NCBI GenBank assembly: GCA_023213395.1
Contig: CM041465.1
Location: 133,803,741 to 133,867,740 of the forward strand
Direction: 5' to 3'
DNA from: Cycas panzhihuaensis
Taxonomy: Eukaryota > Cycadophyta
DNA: 64,000 nucleotides
The notes under the pieces were generated by a model. It was not told the origin of the DNA and did not search any database. It saw nothing but the letters and a program-made list of their open reading frames with translations. This document shows, piece by piece, positions 11,890-24,860 of this stretch. Within the stretch, counting starts at the first letter, position 1. Every line of letters begins with the position of its first letter. The position numbers and the translations under genes are program-made.

Positions 11890-12660
11890 CTTTACCCTTT
11901 GATCCAATATTTATATGGGTTGGACCTAGAATTGTAGTCCAGGTCTAGCCTGAATAATTAACCAATCAATAATATGATTAGGATCATGCACATATCTATT
12001 TAATAATATTTGATTCTAGATGGTTAGAAGTGCTAAAGTTGAGATTAATCCTCATTGATTTGAATAATACCTACCAAAACTTAGATGTAAACTTTGTATC
12101 TCTATCTAAAATTGTTACTTTTAATATTTTATGTTGTCATACTATATTATTCATAAAGATTTCTACTATATTAGTCACTTTGTGTGTTGACTACATATGA
12201 AAGTATATTGATTTCATCAACTTGTCCATTATTACCATAACTGAATGATTATTCTTTATACTTTTAGAAAGACATATAATGAAATCTGTGGAAATTACCT
12301 CTTATTTCTATTTTCAAATTTCTAAAAGTCATAATAATCTTGTAGATGTTGATGTCTTACCTTAACCTTTTGATATTATAAATAATAAGCAATATAACCC
12401 CATACATTCTTCTTTATACCTAGCTAAAAGAAATCATTCTTTATAGTTAAAAGAGTATTTTAGTATCTTGAATGACATATATAAGGAATATTATGAAATT
12501 AATCCATAATTAATGTTAACATTGAAATATCATTTAAAACATAGATTCAATGTTAGAACATAAAGAGTCCATCATCTAAAATATGATAGTCCCTATACTT
12601 ACATGCCAACCTTTCATCAACTTGCTCATTTAGGGACTGACTATTGAAAAATCCTTTTAC
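11890..12660 (-). pseudogene. Gypsy-A integrase remnant
   Basis: Minus-strand translation in shifting frames gives integrase core pieces. One resembles (V)MDKLMKSIYF, the strand after the first catalytic Asp. Another, ILDRDTKFTSKFW, contains the second Asp. The segment that should hold the catalytic Glu (HPQTDGQTE-type) is degraded to FSTSNHLESN. Many stops and frameshifts are present. It lies between the polypurine tract and RNase H, as expected for gypsy. Confidence 0.72.
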
Positions 12661-12759
12661 CTATCTATACTAGACATCATTAAGTAATTTTTATATGATG
12701 GTACATTTTAAGTGTCATTGGGTAATATTGATGGTAGTAACATAAACTAATCTCAAACT

Positions 12760-13950
12760 AAGTTGAGCTAGGTTAGTCAAAGCAATATGTTTTTTATAAT
12801 TTAACACATCTACAACCTTATTTTCCTTTCTCTTTATATGCTTTATATCAAAGTTATACTATGATAGGAACTCCATCCATCTTCTTTATCTCATATTCAA
12901 CCATGGCTATGTGAAGATATATCTCAAGTTATTATGGTCATATTTTTAACTCAAATTTCTTTATTTAAAGGTAATATCTTCACATTTTTAATGCATGCAC
13001 CACTACAACCAACTCTAAATTATGTTCTAGATAATTTATTTTATGATAATTTAGCTTTCATAACTCATAAGAAATTACCTTATCATTTTGCACAAGAACT
13101 ACACTAATTTCTTTTATACAAGCATTGGTACAAATGTCAAAATGTGCATTAGGATATGGAAATATATGAATATGTGAAGATGTGGGTAAAACCTTAAGCT
13201 TTTATAATCTTTTCTCACATTTGACAATGCACTCAAACTTTTTATCCTTTTTCTATAATAAAATAATTAGACATGTAATTTTAGAAAACCATTTAACATT
13301 CTTTTGATAATAATTTATAAACCTATAAAGCTTCTTACTTCAAACACATTCCATAGTGTATCCCACTTAATGATAGCCTTAACCTTTTATGGATTAATAA
13401 AGATTTCTTTTTTTGATATAACATGACCTAGATAATGTATGTTTTCTTGATATAACTCATATTTACTGAACTTAGCATATAACTTATTCTTTCTTGATAG
13501 TTGTAATACCCTCCTCAAGTGTTCCTTATATTCTTGTTTTTACTTAGAATAAATTAGAATATCATTGAAAAAAGCTATAGTAAATTTATCTAAATATTGA
13601 AAAAACACACTATTAATCAAACACATGATTGTAGTATGAGCATTCATCAAGCTAAATGATAATACCATAAATTCATAATGCCCATACCTAGCTTAAAATG
13701 TTGTCTTATATATGTCCTCTTGATTCAAATTTAATTATAAATTGACCTCAAGTCAATTTTAGAGAATAACTTGGTTCATTTCATTTGGTCAAACAAATCA
13801 TTGATCCTTATTAAAGGATATTTGTTCTTTATCATCACCTTATTTAGTTATATGTAGTTAGTACATAATTGTAATGTTCTATCCTTTTTTTTTATGAATA
13901 AAATAAGTGCTCCCTATGGTGACACACTTGGTCAAATAAAGTCTTTATCT
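12760..13950 (-). pseudogene. Gypsy-A reverse transcriptase and RNase H remnant
   Basis: RT runs from about 13935 down to 13230. Its pieces include IRINDLFDQM, IDLRS, and the catalytic box FFNDILIYSK near 13570, where the first Asp of the usual FFDD has become Asn. RNase H follows with ELVVVVHALKM near 13000 and RWMEFLS...NFDIKHIKRKENKVVDVL near 12870-12790, the typical end of gypsy RNase H. Frames shift repeatedly and stops are common. The DNA-polymerase active site would be dead even without them. Confidence 0.82.
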
Positions 13951-14239
13951 TATAACTGTATCTTTAGTTTTAATAATTATGATATAGATGTATAGTATGG
14001 TGCTCTAGAAATAGGTTATGCTTCTAGAATTAATTTAATAACAAAAGCCATGTGTCTTTTAGGTAGTAATCTGGGAAGTTCTTCTATAAATACATCAAAG
14101 AACTCTTGTAATACTGGATAGTTTTCCATCTTAGGTCCCCTTAGGCCATCTTCATTGCTAATAAAGGCTACATAAACTTAATAACCTTTTCATAAACTCT
14201 TCTTAACTTACATGACTAAAATCTATCCAATAGAGATAA

Positions 14240-14800
14240 TTAGCTTTTCCCTTGAGATGATCCCAAGATATCCTTTATCATCCACACACTCTACAAATTT
14301 ATTATAATAGTCAATTTTACCTCAATGTCCTTCTAACCAATTATGTTTAATTATAGAATTATAGTCCCCAAATGGTAATACTTGAAATGATACATAACTA
14401 TTCCATCCTTCCTATTACAATTCTGAGTTTAAGATGAATTTGGTCACTATCTTCTTACTTCCATTTGTCATAAGAACAACCTATATGTTGTCATATTTAT
14501 TGAGCTTGAATTTACACCTCCCCATAATTCTAGATGATATAAAATTATGATTGCTACCTAAATCAATCCATATAGAAATTATTTACTTAGATATTTTACC
14601 TTATATCTATACCATGGTAGAATGGTGATCTGCCTGTTAACCATCCACCATTGCATACACTTACATTGGCCCCCTCTCCATGACTATATGCATCATTATT
14701 GGTTATATTGCCATGTTGTAGGATCTACCTCATACATTTCCCCTCTTTAAACACTATCATGTATAATATCCTTTTTCACTACATTGAAAATAAATATTGT
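14240..14800 (-). pseudogene. Gypsy-A protease and zinc-knuckle remnant
   Basis: Near 14570 the minus strand reads IDLGSNHNFIS, the retropepsin active site with the expected Ser in D-S-G replaced by Leu. Further on, NWLEGH near 14310 corresponds to the conserved D/MDWLE end of gypsy protease. Upstream, near 14790-14755, YFQCSEKGYYT is a decayed CCHC zinc knuckle of gag. Only 48 bases beyond 14800 gypsy-B begins, so gag continues on the far side at 27.5 kb and above. Confidence 0.72.
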
Positions 14801-14848
14801 AAGGGATGTCTCTAGGAAAATTTTCATAGGCATGATTAGATCTTTGCA

Positions 14849-15152
14849 TGAAGTGATCCTAAATTAGATGTACTTCCATAAAGATAAAGAAAATTGAAAT
14901 GAAAGCTGCATAGAAGCTCTTAAGAGCCAAATGGTTAGAAGACCCTAAATTGATTAACTCATAAAGATGATTTACAAGTGAATAATAATTCTCTATTTAT
15001 AGGTGTTAACTATCTTTAAAAAATCAACTTTTTAATAATAAAACCAACTTATAATAGGATACCTATAGCCTAATAATATTTGAGACCAAGTTTTAATAAA
15101 TAATTTTATCAATTCCTATAATTGCCTTGGATCATGACAAGTCCCTTCCCTT
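14849..15152 (-). repeat. Gypsy-B 3' LTR and polypurine tract
   Basis: The LTR is 14849-15139. On the minus strand the tract AAGGGAAGGGACT (15140-15152) abuts the LTR start TGTCATGATCC. Exactly the same 13-base tract adjoins the 3' LTR of gypsy-G. Confidence 0.9.
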
Positions 15153-15779
15153 AGAAAACTCGCTTTGCCCATAAAGAGTAGGTAATGATGGGTGATCTAG
15201 AATGAATTTTTTATTTTTCTAAGTTGCCTCTTGTCATGGTATCTCTTTCTATTTAATCAAGTGTTCTATAATGTTTCATGATCTGAGTTTATACTAGTGG
15301 GTATCCATAAAGGCTTCAGATCCTATCATGAGCCTCTCCTATGTGATACCCTACTTTTTCTTTAAGATTAGACACATGAAGTGCATCATGAATCCTACTT
15401 CCTTTTGGTCAATCAAGGGCATAAGCCACTTTTCCAAACCTTCTCTAAATTTTATATGGGCCATAAAATTTTGGTGTAGTTTATATTTACTTTGTAGTTT
15501 GAGGGAGGTTTATTTATATGGTTATAGTTTTATATAAATCCAACTTCCTTCCTTCAATTATCTTATTCCTTATGATGTCATAGTTTTTCTTGAGTTCTTC
15601 TAAAATTCTTTTAGATTATATTATCAGTTTCGCTGCCACCAGTATTTTTGCTAAATTCTAAATGTAGTCCACTAGGATAGAGGGAAAATAACCATATCAT
15701 GCCATGAAAGGTATTATTTTAATGGATGTGTGGTAACTAGTGTTATACTAATATTCAAGTAAGTGAATCCCTTTTACCT

Positions 15780-16290
15780 GCATAGACTAGTTATCTCTAG
15801 CATAACAATGTAGGTATGTTTTTAAAACTTTATGAACTACTTTGGTTTTTCCATCTATTTGGAAATGGTATGCTATGCTCATAGTGAGTTGGGTCCCTGT
15901 TAATTTGAATAAGTCCTTCCAAAAATAACTTATGCATTTAGGATCCCTATCACTGACTATTTTTTTAGGAAACCCATGTAATCTATGAATGTTCTCCATG
16001 AATATTTTAGCTATTTAAGATGCCTTATAAGACAATCAAATAGGAATAAAATGTGTATATTTTATTAACTGATCAACTAATACAAATAATATATCTTTTG
16101 TTCCTAATTTTATAAGGTTAGTTATAAAGTCTATAGAATTTTCTTCCCATTTTTTCTTGGGTCAATCTAAGGGTTATAACATTCTTAGAGTTTATACTAA
16201 TTTTACATTTTATCTCTATTAAGTCTCATACTCTGGAAGAAACTTCTTTATGTCATCCTTCATCCCTCCCTAATAAAATTATTTCCTTAT
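15780..16290 (-). pseudogene. Gypsy-B integrase remnant
   Basis: From right to left on the minus strand are a degraded zinc-binding region (GGMKDDIKKFLPEY), the first core strand (NSIDFITNL) with the catalytic Asp, and a 70-codon open stretch at 15787-15999. That stretch holds HGFPKKIVSDRDPK with the second Asp and a third motif reading YHFQIDGKTKVVHK. The Glu of the third motif (normally QTE) is Lys, the same loss as in the first gypsy element. A spacer of about 640 bp with no recognised domain follows down to the polypurine tract. Confidence 0.87.
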
Positions 16291-16799
16291 CCTATCATAG
16301 GTCTTAAGGAACCCTTAGTACTTAACTATAGGTGAATCATGATGCTTTTTGAGAATTACCTCCTTAAACTATAATTTTATAGGTAAGTAGATCCTATTCT
16401 TATAAAGAAAGGTATTGCCTTTTTTTGTCTAAGGAGTCTCTCCTAGTTCTTTAGGACTTTTGTCTATGATGGCCTTCACTTCTTTATCTTGTGAGCATTC
16501 TTGGTGTAGTTCCTCAAGCCATGTAGGCTTAACTATTATGATGACAAAGCATTTAAGGTCTTTAAATTTCCTTGATAATGTGCCCATGAGAATGCTCTCT
16601 TTTCCTTTCTTATATGAGATTTCAAAGTCATAGTCTTGGATCTTATTGACCTATTTTTGTTATTCCTTAGATAAGTTTTGTTATGTTAAGGAATACTTTA
16701 TGCTATGGTGGTCTATCCTAGTAATAAATTTTGTGCCTAATAAGTATTGTCTCTATTTTGCTAAGATATGTAGAATGGATAACATCTCCTTATTATATG

Positions 16800-17750
16800 T
16801 GCTCTTTTCTCTTTCTCATAGATTTAATTTTTGGCTCTTATATGCAATAGGGTGTCTATTTTGTAGTCGAGTTATTCTTATTCTTGTGCCTGATGCATCA
16901 TATTCCACTATAAATGGTAGAGAGAAATTGGCCATAACTAAGACTAGTATCATGGTAATCACCTCTTTTAATTTCTCAAAACTTGAGTCATCATTCTTAT
17001 CTTAATTAAAGTTATCCTTCTTAGTAAGGTCAACAAGGATTCATACTATATCAATATATCCTTTAATTAACTTTTGATAACATCTTATGATTCTTAAAAA
17101 TTCTTTAAGTTTTGACATATTTTTTAGTATAGGCCAATTAACCATAGCCTATATTTTTACAAGATCAATTTTGATTCCATCTTCTAAAATGATATACTTG
17201 AGATATTTAAGGATCCTTATTCCAAAATAACACTTTGATCTCTTTACAAAACAATGATTATCTCAAAGGACCTAAAATATTTTTTGGATGCATTCTAAAT
17301 ATTCCTACTATATCTTACTATAGATAAGAATATTACTAAAGAAGACCATAATAAACCTTCTTAGAAAAGGTGCAAACACATGGTTCATATTTACTTGGAA
17401 TGTTACTGGGGCATTAGTTAACCCAAATAGTATTACCTTAAGCTCATATATCCCTTAGTATGTTTGAAAATTATTTTCTTTGTGTCTTGAGGTCAGAACA
17501 ATATTTGTTAGTATCTAGAGTGTAAATCAATTTTGAAAAAATATCTAGCCTCATGTAGTTTATCTGCAATATTATCCATGCATTGAATGGGATATTTTTT
17601 CTTTAGCATTATCCTATTTAGGGCTTTGTAATCACTGCACATTTGAAAAGACCCATCCTTTTTCTTAGTTAAGATGACTAGTGCTACATAAGGGCTCTTA
17701 CTTACTATTATGGCACTTGAATATAATAAATCTTGCATGAATCTCTTTAT
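16800..17750 (-). pseudogene. Gypsy-B reverse transcriptase and RNase H remnant
   Basis: RT starts in a 76-codon open stretch at 17508-17738 with TKKKDGSFQMCSDYKALNR and FFKIDLHSRY. The catalytic box near 17315 reads [11 protein letters not shown]: both Asp of FFDD are gone (Ser, Asn). RNase H begins near 16930 with VEYDASGTRIRI and continues HPIAYKS near 16860. Stops and frame changes lie between. The plus-strand open frame 16646-17005 is the shadow of this region. Confidence 0.87.
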
Positions 17751-18059
17751 TTATATCTTCTACTTGTACTCATAGTGATATAGGTGAACAATAGTAGGCC
17801 TACACCCTAGTTCCAACTCAATAATATGCTCCATATTTCAACTTAGTGGTGGAGTCCTTGGTAACCCTTGGAAGATATCTTGGTAATGGTATATAAGCTT
17901 ATTTATTTCCTTCTCTTACTTTGGTAGTAGTTTGCTCTTAGGGGTCTTTACTTATATGGAGTATAACATTGTAATGAACCTAGCATGCCCTTTACGAAGT
18001 ATTTTTCCCATCCTCTATGTAGATATGACTTTTAGTTTTGAAGTATTAATACCATTTAA

Positions 18060-18250
18060 TTGGTATTTCTTCTCCTCCTAATTAAACCTGATAAAATTTT
18101 CATCATGGTTTAAAGCATAGGTCCCTAACATCCTTAACCATTCAACTCCTAAGACTATATCAAAACTCCCAATGTCAAGAGTATAATAGTCTACAAACAA
18201 ATCATAATTTCCTATATATAGTCATTAGTATTTGACTTTACCCTAGTATA
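18060..18250 (-). pseudogene. Gypsy-B protease remnant
   Basis: The minus strand reads DIGSFDIVLGVEWLRMLG near 18180-18140, the conserved C-terminal part of gypsy retropepsin. The active-site D-S/T-G is not recognisable upstream. It lies between RT and the copia-C insertion. Confidence 0.75.
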
Positions 18251-18520
18251 TTAGCATAGAGCATCCATAATTTAATTGATATATAGAAGTTTAGGGGTGA
18301 CTACCTTCTATTTTCTAAGGTATCCAAAAAGTTTAATGGTATTATGTGGTGTTATCCTTAACATGGTTGATAAGGAGACCATGGACTAGCCATAATTAAA
18401 CTCCTTTGATTAGCTTATTTCTTCCTCCTCTTACTCTTCCTCCAGTCCTTACTATTATTCTATTTCTTCATCTTTAATATCCACTTTAGTGCTATATAGT
18501 TTCCTATCAACACACTTATG

Positions 18521-18832
18521 TGAAAAGAGTGGATCTATCCTTCATTTGCATGCACTAAACACAAAGGCAAACATGGGAGCAAGAGAGACTTAAGAGAAAG
18601 AAAGTAGCTCTCACAAAATGGAGACATAAGAATGAATCTCCTCCATTGAGCTTTTGCTTTTATATTGAGAGAGGGAGCATTAGAGTTAGGTGAAATGAAA
18701 TTACACATAATGCTCATGAAAGTGCATTTCACTTAAGTGATCTAATTTAAAGTTCACTTAAGACCTTTTTTTGAAATAATCAACTAATGTAATGACCTTA
18801 TATCATTAACCCTTTTCAATCTCCCCCTTAAT
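18521..18832 (-). repeat. Copia-C 3' LTR and polypurine tract
   Basis: The LTR is 18521-18818. On the minus strand a tract TTAAGGGGGAGAT precedes its TGAAAAGGG start, at about 18819-18831. Confidence 0.92.
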
Positions 18833-19254
18833 GGTAGAAGGACATTTCATCCTATTTTATTCTATCCTATGAGGTCTTCATTTGAGCCTCTTACAAAGCA
18901 AACTACTATGACACTTTTGTGGGAAACCCTCATGGGGAAGAAAACCCACAAATTTTCTAATCTACTAACCTGGCTCAGGCAGCTCTTTAAATGTAGCTAG
19001 ATAGCTAATCAATACAATGAATTTTGTAGCTAAAATCTACTCAGTCTCCATATACCATTTGGTCATCCCCCATGCCCTTTCAGGTTTTCACAGGTTCTGA
19101 TTTTCTAAAATAATACAACCCTTATCCTTTCATACGCACATGGGATTTTCACGAATGGGATAGAGCAGAGACTTACTTTTGTCCTTTTGCACCTACAAGG
19201 GGTTTTCACGAATGAGATAGTGTATGATGGTCCTATTGTCATCTCCTTCAATTA

Positions 19255-21127
19255 GTCAGAGATAGAGGCCCTAAGGTCGAGTTTCTTTCAGAATTATTCA
19301 AACTTCATCCTCTTCAGTGGTTTGGTGAAGATATCAGCCACTTGATCTGCTGTGGGGCAGTACTCTAGTTGAATTTTGCCATCATGAACTAGTTCTCTAA
19401 TCCTGTGGACTTTTGTACTTATATGTTTGGTACGATCATAAAATATAAGATTTTTATCCATCTGGATTGTAGATTAATTATTTACATGTAAGCTTGTAGA
19501 ACTTGTTTGGGTGGCACTTAATGTATTCAACAATTTTCTAAGCCATATCACCTCCTTGCTTGTCTCAGAAGTAGCAATATACTCAGCTTCGGTAGTTGAG
19601 TCTGCAACTATCTTCCACCGTTTGGATCTCTATGATATTGGTGCTGTTCCAAGAAATGTTATGTACCTAGATGCAGATCTTCCTGTGTCTTTATCTTCGG
19701 CAAAGTCTAAGTCTATGTATGCATAAAGTTTAAATTCTGCATTGGGTTCATACAACAAACTATATTTGCTAGTCGTCTTTAGGTACCTCAACACTCGTAT
19801 TACATCTTGCCAATGATTTTGCTTAGGATTTATCATGAATCTTACAAGAATACCAATAGAGTATGCAATATCTGGCCTTGTGATGGTAGTATAGATGAGA
19901 CTACCTACAAGTTGCCTGTAGAGTGTTGCGTCTACCTCTCTATTATCACCATCAACTGAGAGTTTAATATTAGGCTCCATAGGTATATCCACTAGTCGAG
20001 CACCTTCCAATTGAAACTTTGTCAGAAGATCGTTGATATATTTTTCTTAGGAGAGAAAGATTTTGCCATCCTTTTGAGTTACTTAAATTCCCAAGTAATA
20101 TTTCATCAATCCGAGGTTAGATAATTTAAAAGTTTTAGCAAGGTCCTTCTTCATCTGGCTGATTACCTGTTCACTATTCCCCATTATGAGCATGTCATCT
20201 ATAAAGATTAAGAGGTAAGTGACTTTATCATTTTGGCACTTGATAAATAATGTTGCATCAATATCTTGATAGTCATAAACCTCATATCCAAGTTGCCTTA
20301 TTCTTTCAGACAACTTGGTAAACCAAGCATGAGGGGCTTACTTTAGGCCATACAAGGACTTTTTGAGCCTGCAAACTTTATGCTTTTGTCTGTCAATCTC
20401 ATATCCTTCTGGCTGAGCCATGTAAATTTCTTCTTTAAGGTCCCCATTAAGAAATGCGATCTTAACATCGAGTTAGTGGATTTTCCAACCCTGTTGAGTA
20501 GATAAAGGCTATAAGAGTTCTGATTGTAGGCCACTTGGTTATAAGATCAAAGATTTCAGTGTAGTCAATGCCTTCCCTTTGTGTGAATCCTTTTGCTACC
20601 AACCTCGCCTTATGTTTTTCTAGGGTGCCATATGATCTATACTTGTTTTTGAACATCTATTTATTTTGAACTACCTTTCTTCCAAGTGGTAGATCAACAA
20701 GCTCCTATGTACCATTCTTAATACGAGATTGATACTCTTCGTTCATGGTATTTCTCCAAGCTGCATGCTTTACAGCTTCTTGGTATGTTAGGGGCTCTTC
20801 ATTAAGAGCAAGATGCAGTTCTACTAGTTCAAGCTCAACGGAAAGTAATTTATGTATCCTTGCTCTATGGGCATTTCTAGTGTTAGTTTTGCCTACCTCA
20901 TCTGGTCGTATGTCCTTGTGTAGTTGGTAGGCTTCACGAAAACCTTGAGTTGGGAATGAGGTTTTCATTTCCACAACCTCTTGATCTTCATTTTGATCCT
21001 GAAAAGGATCATGTGAAATATTTAGCACAGACAAAGTTGACGATGTTGGAGAAGATGGGCTAGCCATAGATGTTGGAGAAGATGATCCTTCTGCTATGGA
21101 TTTGCTTTTGTCAACTTGGCTATTCAC
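19255..21127 (-). pseudogene. Copia-C reverse transcriptase and RNase H
   Basis: From 21127 downward a low-complexity Ser/Pro/Thr linker leads into the RT start (EPLTYQEAVKHAAWRNTMNE). RT then has HKARLVAKGFTQREGIDYTE near 20600, FIDDMLI near 20200 (catalytic Asp pair intact) and LGLMKYYLGI near 20095. RNase H includes GSLIYTTITRPDIAYSIGIL near 19890 and the end LEYCPTADQVADIFTKPLKR near 19370-19310. The frame changes several times between these pieces, so no full protein is possible, but decay is mild compared with the neighbouring gypsy elements. Confidence 0.93.
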
Positions 21128-21402
21128 AAATGATGGTGCTGGACGTGTTCACATTGGCTTGGAGTCACAACTTATATCCTCTGAGGCTTTATTGTTAAAT
21201 TCTAAGATTTTAAGCAACAGTTTAGCATCTCCCCCTCTAAATTTTAGAATCTGGATATCAAATTCAGTAGCATCATTAAATCAGTATGAAGGCATCTTGG
21301 AGTCAAGTCTGAGTAATTAATCTTCAGTCTCTATAAAGATAACATCTCTAGTGATGATGATTTTGTGCTCTAAAGGTATAAAAACCTTGTATCCCTTTTT
21401 GT

Positions 21403-22190
21403 CTATAGGGTATCTGACAAAGATGCCTTTGATGGCTCTATCTTGGAGCTTATTTCTATGTTCCTACAAAATATGAGCATAACAAATAGAGCCAAAAATT
21501 CTAAAGTGGGAGATAGAGGGGTTTTGTCCATACCACATTTCATGTGGAGAGGGGCCGAGCTTGGAGGGACTAATAGTGTTGATGCAATATACAATAGTCT
21601 AGATAGCCTTAGCCCAAAGATAGATAGGGACATTCTTATATACCAGCGTAGCACGAGCCATATTCATGATGGTCCTATTCATGCACTCAGTAACTCTATT
21701 TTACTGGGGTATACCTGCAACAGTGGTTTGATGTTTGATTCCATGTAGACGTAGGTAAAATTTAAACTCATTAGATGTGTACTCGCCACCATTATCAGTC
21801 ATGAGTATTTTGATCTTAAATCCAGATTCATTTTCCACACGGGCCTTGAAAGCTTGAAACATAGAAAAGCTTTATCTTGCTTTGCAAGAAAAGCAACCTA
21901 TACTTTCTTGGTAAAATCATCAATAAAAGTAATATAGTACCACTTCTATTTGAGAGAAGGGATGGGCATAGGATTGCATATATCTGAGTGTACAAGCTGT
22001 AAAGGTTGGTTAGATTTCCACTGACTACGAGAAAAGGGTTGTCTTTGAGATTTAGCAATAATATACACTTCACATTTAAAGGGCTTAGAGGGGAACTTAG
22101 GCAAACCAGGAAGAGTGTCTTGTAGTTCTCTTAAACGATCAATTTTGATATGGTCTATATGAGCATGCCATAGAGCTACTTGCGACAACT
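21403..22190 (-). pseudogene. Copia-C integrase
   Basis: The pre-integrase zinc region starts LWHAHIDHIKIDRLREL near 22165. Its last cysteine pair is damaged (CEVYIIAKS, Cys to Tyr). Core motifs follow: HSDICNPM with the first Asp near 21985, TDNGGEYTSNEF with the second near 21800, and RVTECMNRTI with the catalytic Glu near 21690. Then comes LWAKAIQTIVYCINT, typical of copia integrase. The catalytic triad is therefore readable although frames shift. Confidence 0.9.
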
Positions 22191-22262
22191 TTTGAAGAGT
22201 CAGGGTTGTGGTAAAAATAAATTCATCATCAACATAGTTAGCTTCAGAGGATGGTGAGCCAG

Positions 22263-23295
22263 TTAGGCGAAAAGTTTGCCATCAAGAATTCTGGTCATAA
22301 CCATAGCATTTGAAGGAGGGTGAATGACACATAGAGTTTGATTGTTCAAAGTTACACTCAGATTAAATCCATGAGAGATAAGGGTAGACAAGGAGAGCAG
22401 ATTTTGCTTCAGAGCAGGAATATATAAAACATCAAAAAGTGTAAAATCTGGAAGGCCTGTGAGTTTTAGGCAAACAATTCCAAGTCCTTCGACTAGCCGA
22501 GATGATTTGTCAACCATGTGTACAACACCATGAACTTCAGAGTCAAAATCTTGAAAGAATTGGTGATGACAAGTCATGTGTTGTGTTGCTCCAGTATCCA
22601 TGATCCATGATGAAATATTTGAGATAGCACTATTTGTAATTCCAAGTGGTGAAGGTAAAAGTGAATAAGCATAGCCACAATGAGCCTTAATATACTTAGT
22701 GGATCTATCAACAATATTTAATGAAGTGGTCCCAATTCTTTGAAGGTGTGCATGAGCAAATTGCATTCCACCAAAAGCATCTTCAAAAGAAGTATTATCA
22801 ACATTATGTGTACCATGGCATTGTTGATAATTTGGTAGTTTATTGGTGGCAGTTCTACAATTTTTGGCATAATGTCCTTTTCTATTACACCTTTGGCACA
22901 CGATTGTTTGATTTCCAGTCTAAGTATTAGGCTAGTTAGATTATCTCTGATTACTGGATCTAGGTCCAGGTTGATTATTTTGGCCTTGACCTTGAGACTA
23001 TTTTTGTTGAAATTGAGGAGCCTGTTGAGGGAATAATCAGTGACAAGCAATATCCCTGCATGAATTTTATCATCATCAAGTTCCCATTGGAGTTTAGTTG
23101 TAGCTATAGTAGGAGCAGTTGGAGCACCTCCTGCTGAAGTAGTTGTAATAGATGTAGCTGCAACAGGTGGTGTAGGTTGTAAGTGATCTCTCCATAGACC
23201 TTAATACTTTGTAGTATTTTTGACACTAGTGAACAACATGTCCTAATTTTCTTTCCCTTTTAGAATGCAATTCACATTTTGCTTGAACTGTGAAG
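22263..23295 (-). pseudogene. Copia-C gag end and aspartic protease
   Basis: A start-like MSSQFKQNVNCILKGKEN lies at about 23295. The zinc knuckle CQRCNRKGHYAKNC near 22897-22856 is intact. The protease active site WIMDTGATQHMTCH near 22600 is also intact, in a 212-codon open stretch at 22263-22901. Only about 130 codons separate the putative start from the zinc knuckle, with two stops. The usual long UBN2-type gag region is therefore missing or reduced to pieces, suggesting an internal deletion in gag. Confidence 0.87.
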
Positions 23296-23460
23296 ACATG
23301 GTGTCTTTTTAAAAGGGAAGAAATGAATAAAGGACTATAAAAGTGATGGAAATAAATGACCGATTACTATTTACAAATGGGAAATGTAATGAAGTAGTGT
23401 AGCAGAAGGAAGAAGAAGTAGGAATGGTTGCTCAAAGATGAAGGGAGCAACTTAGAGAAA

Positions 23461-23594
23461 AGTCACCAACACTTGTGACAAATATTAACTTTGACGCAGG
23501 AATATGAGAAGCACTATGATAAAAATTGGCCACTAACACTTGTGGCAAATATTAACTTGACACAGTAGGAATATAAGATGCACTATGATTATGA
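23461..23594. repeat. Two tandem units of about 67 bp
   Basis: Unit 1 starts AGTCACCAACACTTGTG and unit 2 GGCCACTAACACTTGTG (near 23527). Both continue CAAATATTAACTT and end near GCACTATGAT. Confidence 0.85.
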
Positions 23595-24254
23595 TTACAC
23601 TATGGATTACTTTTTACAAATAAGTAAGTGATTAATATACAAGATTGTAGGCCAATGTAGAAGCTAACATCATTGGGTTTACACAGCTTGAAACTCAAAT
23701 GTAGGATGTGTAATCAACCCAATAACCTCTAACTTGTGTCTAACATGTAGTTGAGGTTGTTAAAGGGATGCCTAAGCTTCTAGTAGAATTAAGTTAGCCT
23801 TCACCCGCGATACTCGCAATTATATTTGCTGATGAAATCTAAGTCACAACGGAGCCCGGTTACTCCCAATCCTCACCCAATTCACCAATGAGAAGCTATA
23901 TACCTCCTCTAAAGAGTGGTACGTGCATACCCATGACTATGATAGATATTGGATTGGGTATATTTTAATCTTGTATTAAAGTTTTAGTTTTCCTAGTTGG
24001 TTATCAGGATGATCTTTGATTGAGGCACGATGGTATGGCTAACCAAACCTCACTAATATTCTGGTTTAGTCCAGTCCCAATTTGAAACCCACACCTCCTT
24101 TATGGCACGGCATTCTGCCAACTAAGGTATCTCAACCTTAGCGAGTGTGTGAATAGGTATAAGATGGTGAAAAATAGTGTATGTGATGCGTTCCTTTTAG
24201 GAAGAGTGAAAAGATTATTGAATTGCATCAAACGTACATTTAACTAAAAATAAT

Positions 24255-24327
24255 GCTTGCTTAGAGTGCTTTTGGAGTGCTTGCTTAAAGTATCTTTAGA
24301 GTGCTTGCTTTGAGTGATTTTAGAGTG
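24255..24327. repeat. Three tandem units of 24 bp
   Basis: Units begin GCTTGCTT at 24255, 24279 and 24303. Each ends in (T/A)GAGT after a T-rich core. Confidence 0.9.
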
Positions 24328-24479
24328 ATAAAATGCAATACTAATAAGTGAGTGAGGAAATTAGATATTACTCTGATCCAGGTGTTTTTCTCTCACTTTT
24401 ACAATGGGCTTTTAAGCCTTATGAAAAGAAGAAAGAAACTTTCTTCACTTTTTTTTTTGTTAATACAAAAAAAGTAGTC

Positions 24480-24860
24480 TTCACTAAATCAACAATAACT
24501 TTCTCCCATGATGTCAAAATGGAGTGTTGGTTTTTGTTCTACAAACTAGACTTAGAGCTTCATCTTCAAGAAGTGGAATTAGGTCCAAATGAGTTCTGGA
24601 AAGTTTTTAACAGCCCCGCAAAATTAGGAAATTATATTTTTCTAGAATTCTTACTAAAAACAACTACTGTTCACTAAAACAGTAATAACTTCCTCATACA
24701 ACATCCAAATTAGGTACCAATTTTTGTGTTGGAAAGTAGACTTAGAACCCCCATCTTTGAAAATTAGAATCACTTCAATTGGATATCTGTAGAAGATTTT
24801 ACAGACTTATGAAGTTCAGTAATCAAATTATATTTTTACAAAAATTTTAGCTTGCTAATA
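24480..24860. repeat. Two tandem units of about 190 bp
   Basis: Unit 1 starts TTCACTAAATC near 24480 and unit 2 TTCACTAAAAC at 24670. Shared parts include AATAACTT, a stretch around TTGG(T)TTTTGT, AGACTTAGA and AATTATATTTTT. A third, weaker half unit may follow to about 24900. In length and kind it recalls the 196-bp duplication in the first gypsy LTR, though the sequences are not the same. Confidence 0.75.

Noticed and set aside
16646-17005. 119-codon plus-strand frame
   Set aside because: It is the opposite-strand shadow of gypsy-B RNase H.
23461-24327. Regular short repeats considered as a CRISPR-like array
   Set aside because: Units are directly abutting with no unique spacers, and the DNA is plant retrotransposon sequence.
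24348-24677. 109-codon plus-strand frame
   Set aside because: It overlaps tandem repeats in the copia-C leader, runs opposite to the element and resembles no family.
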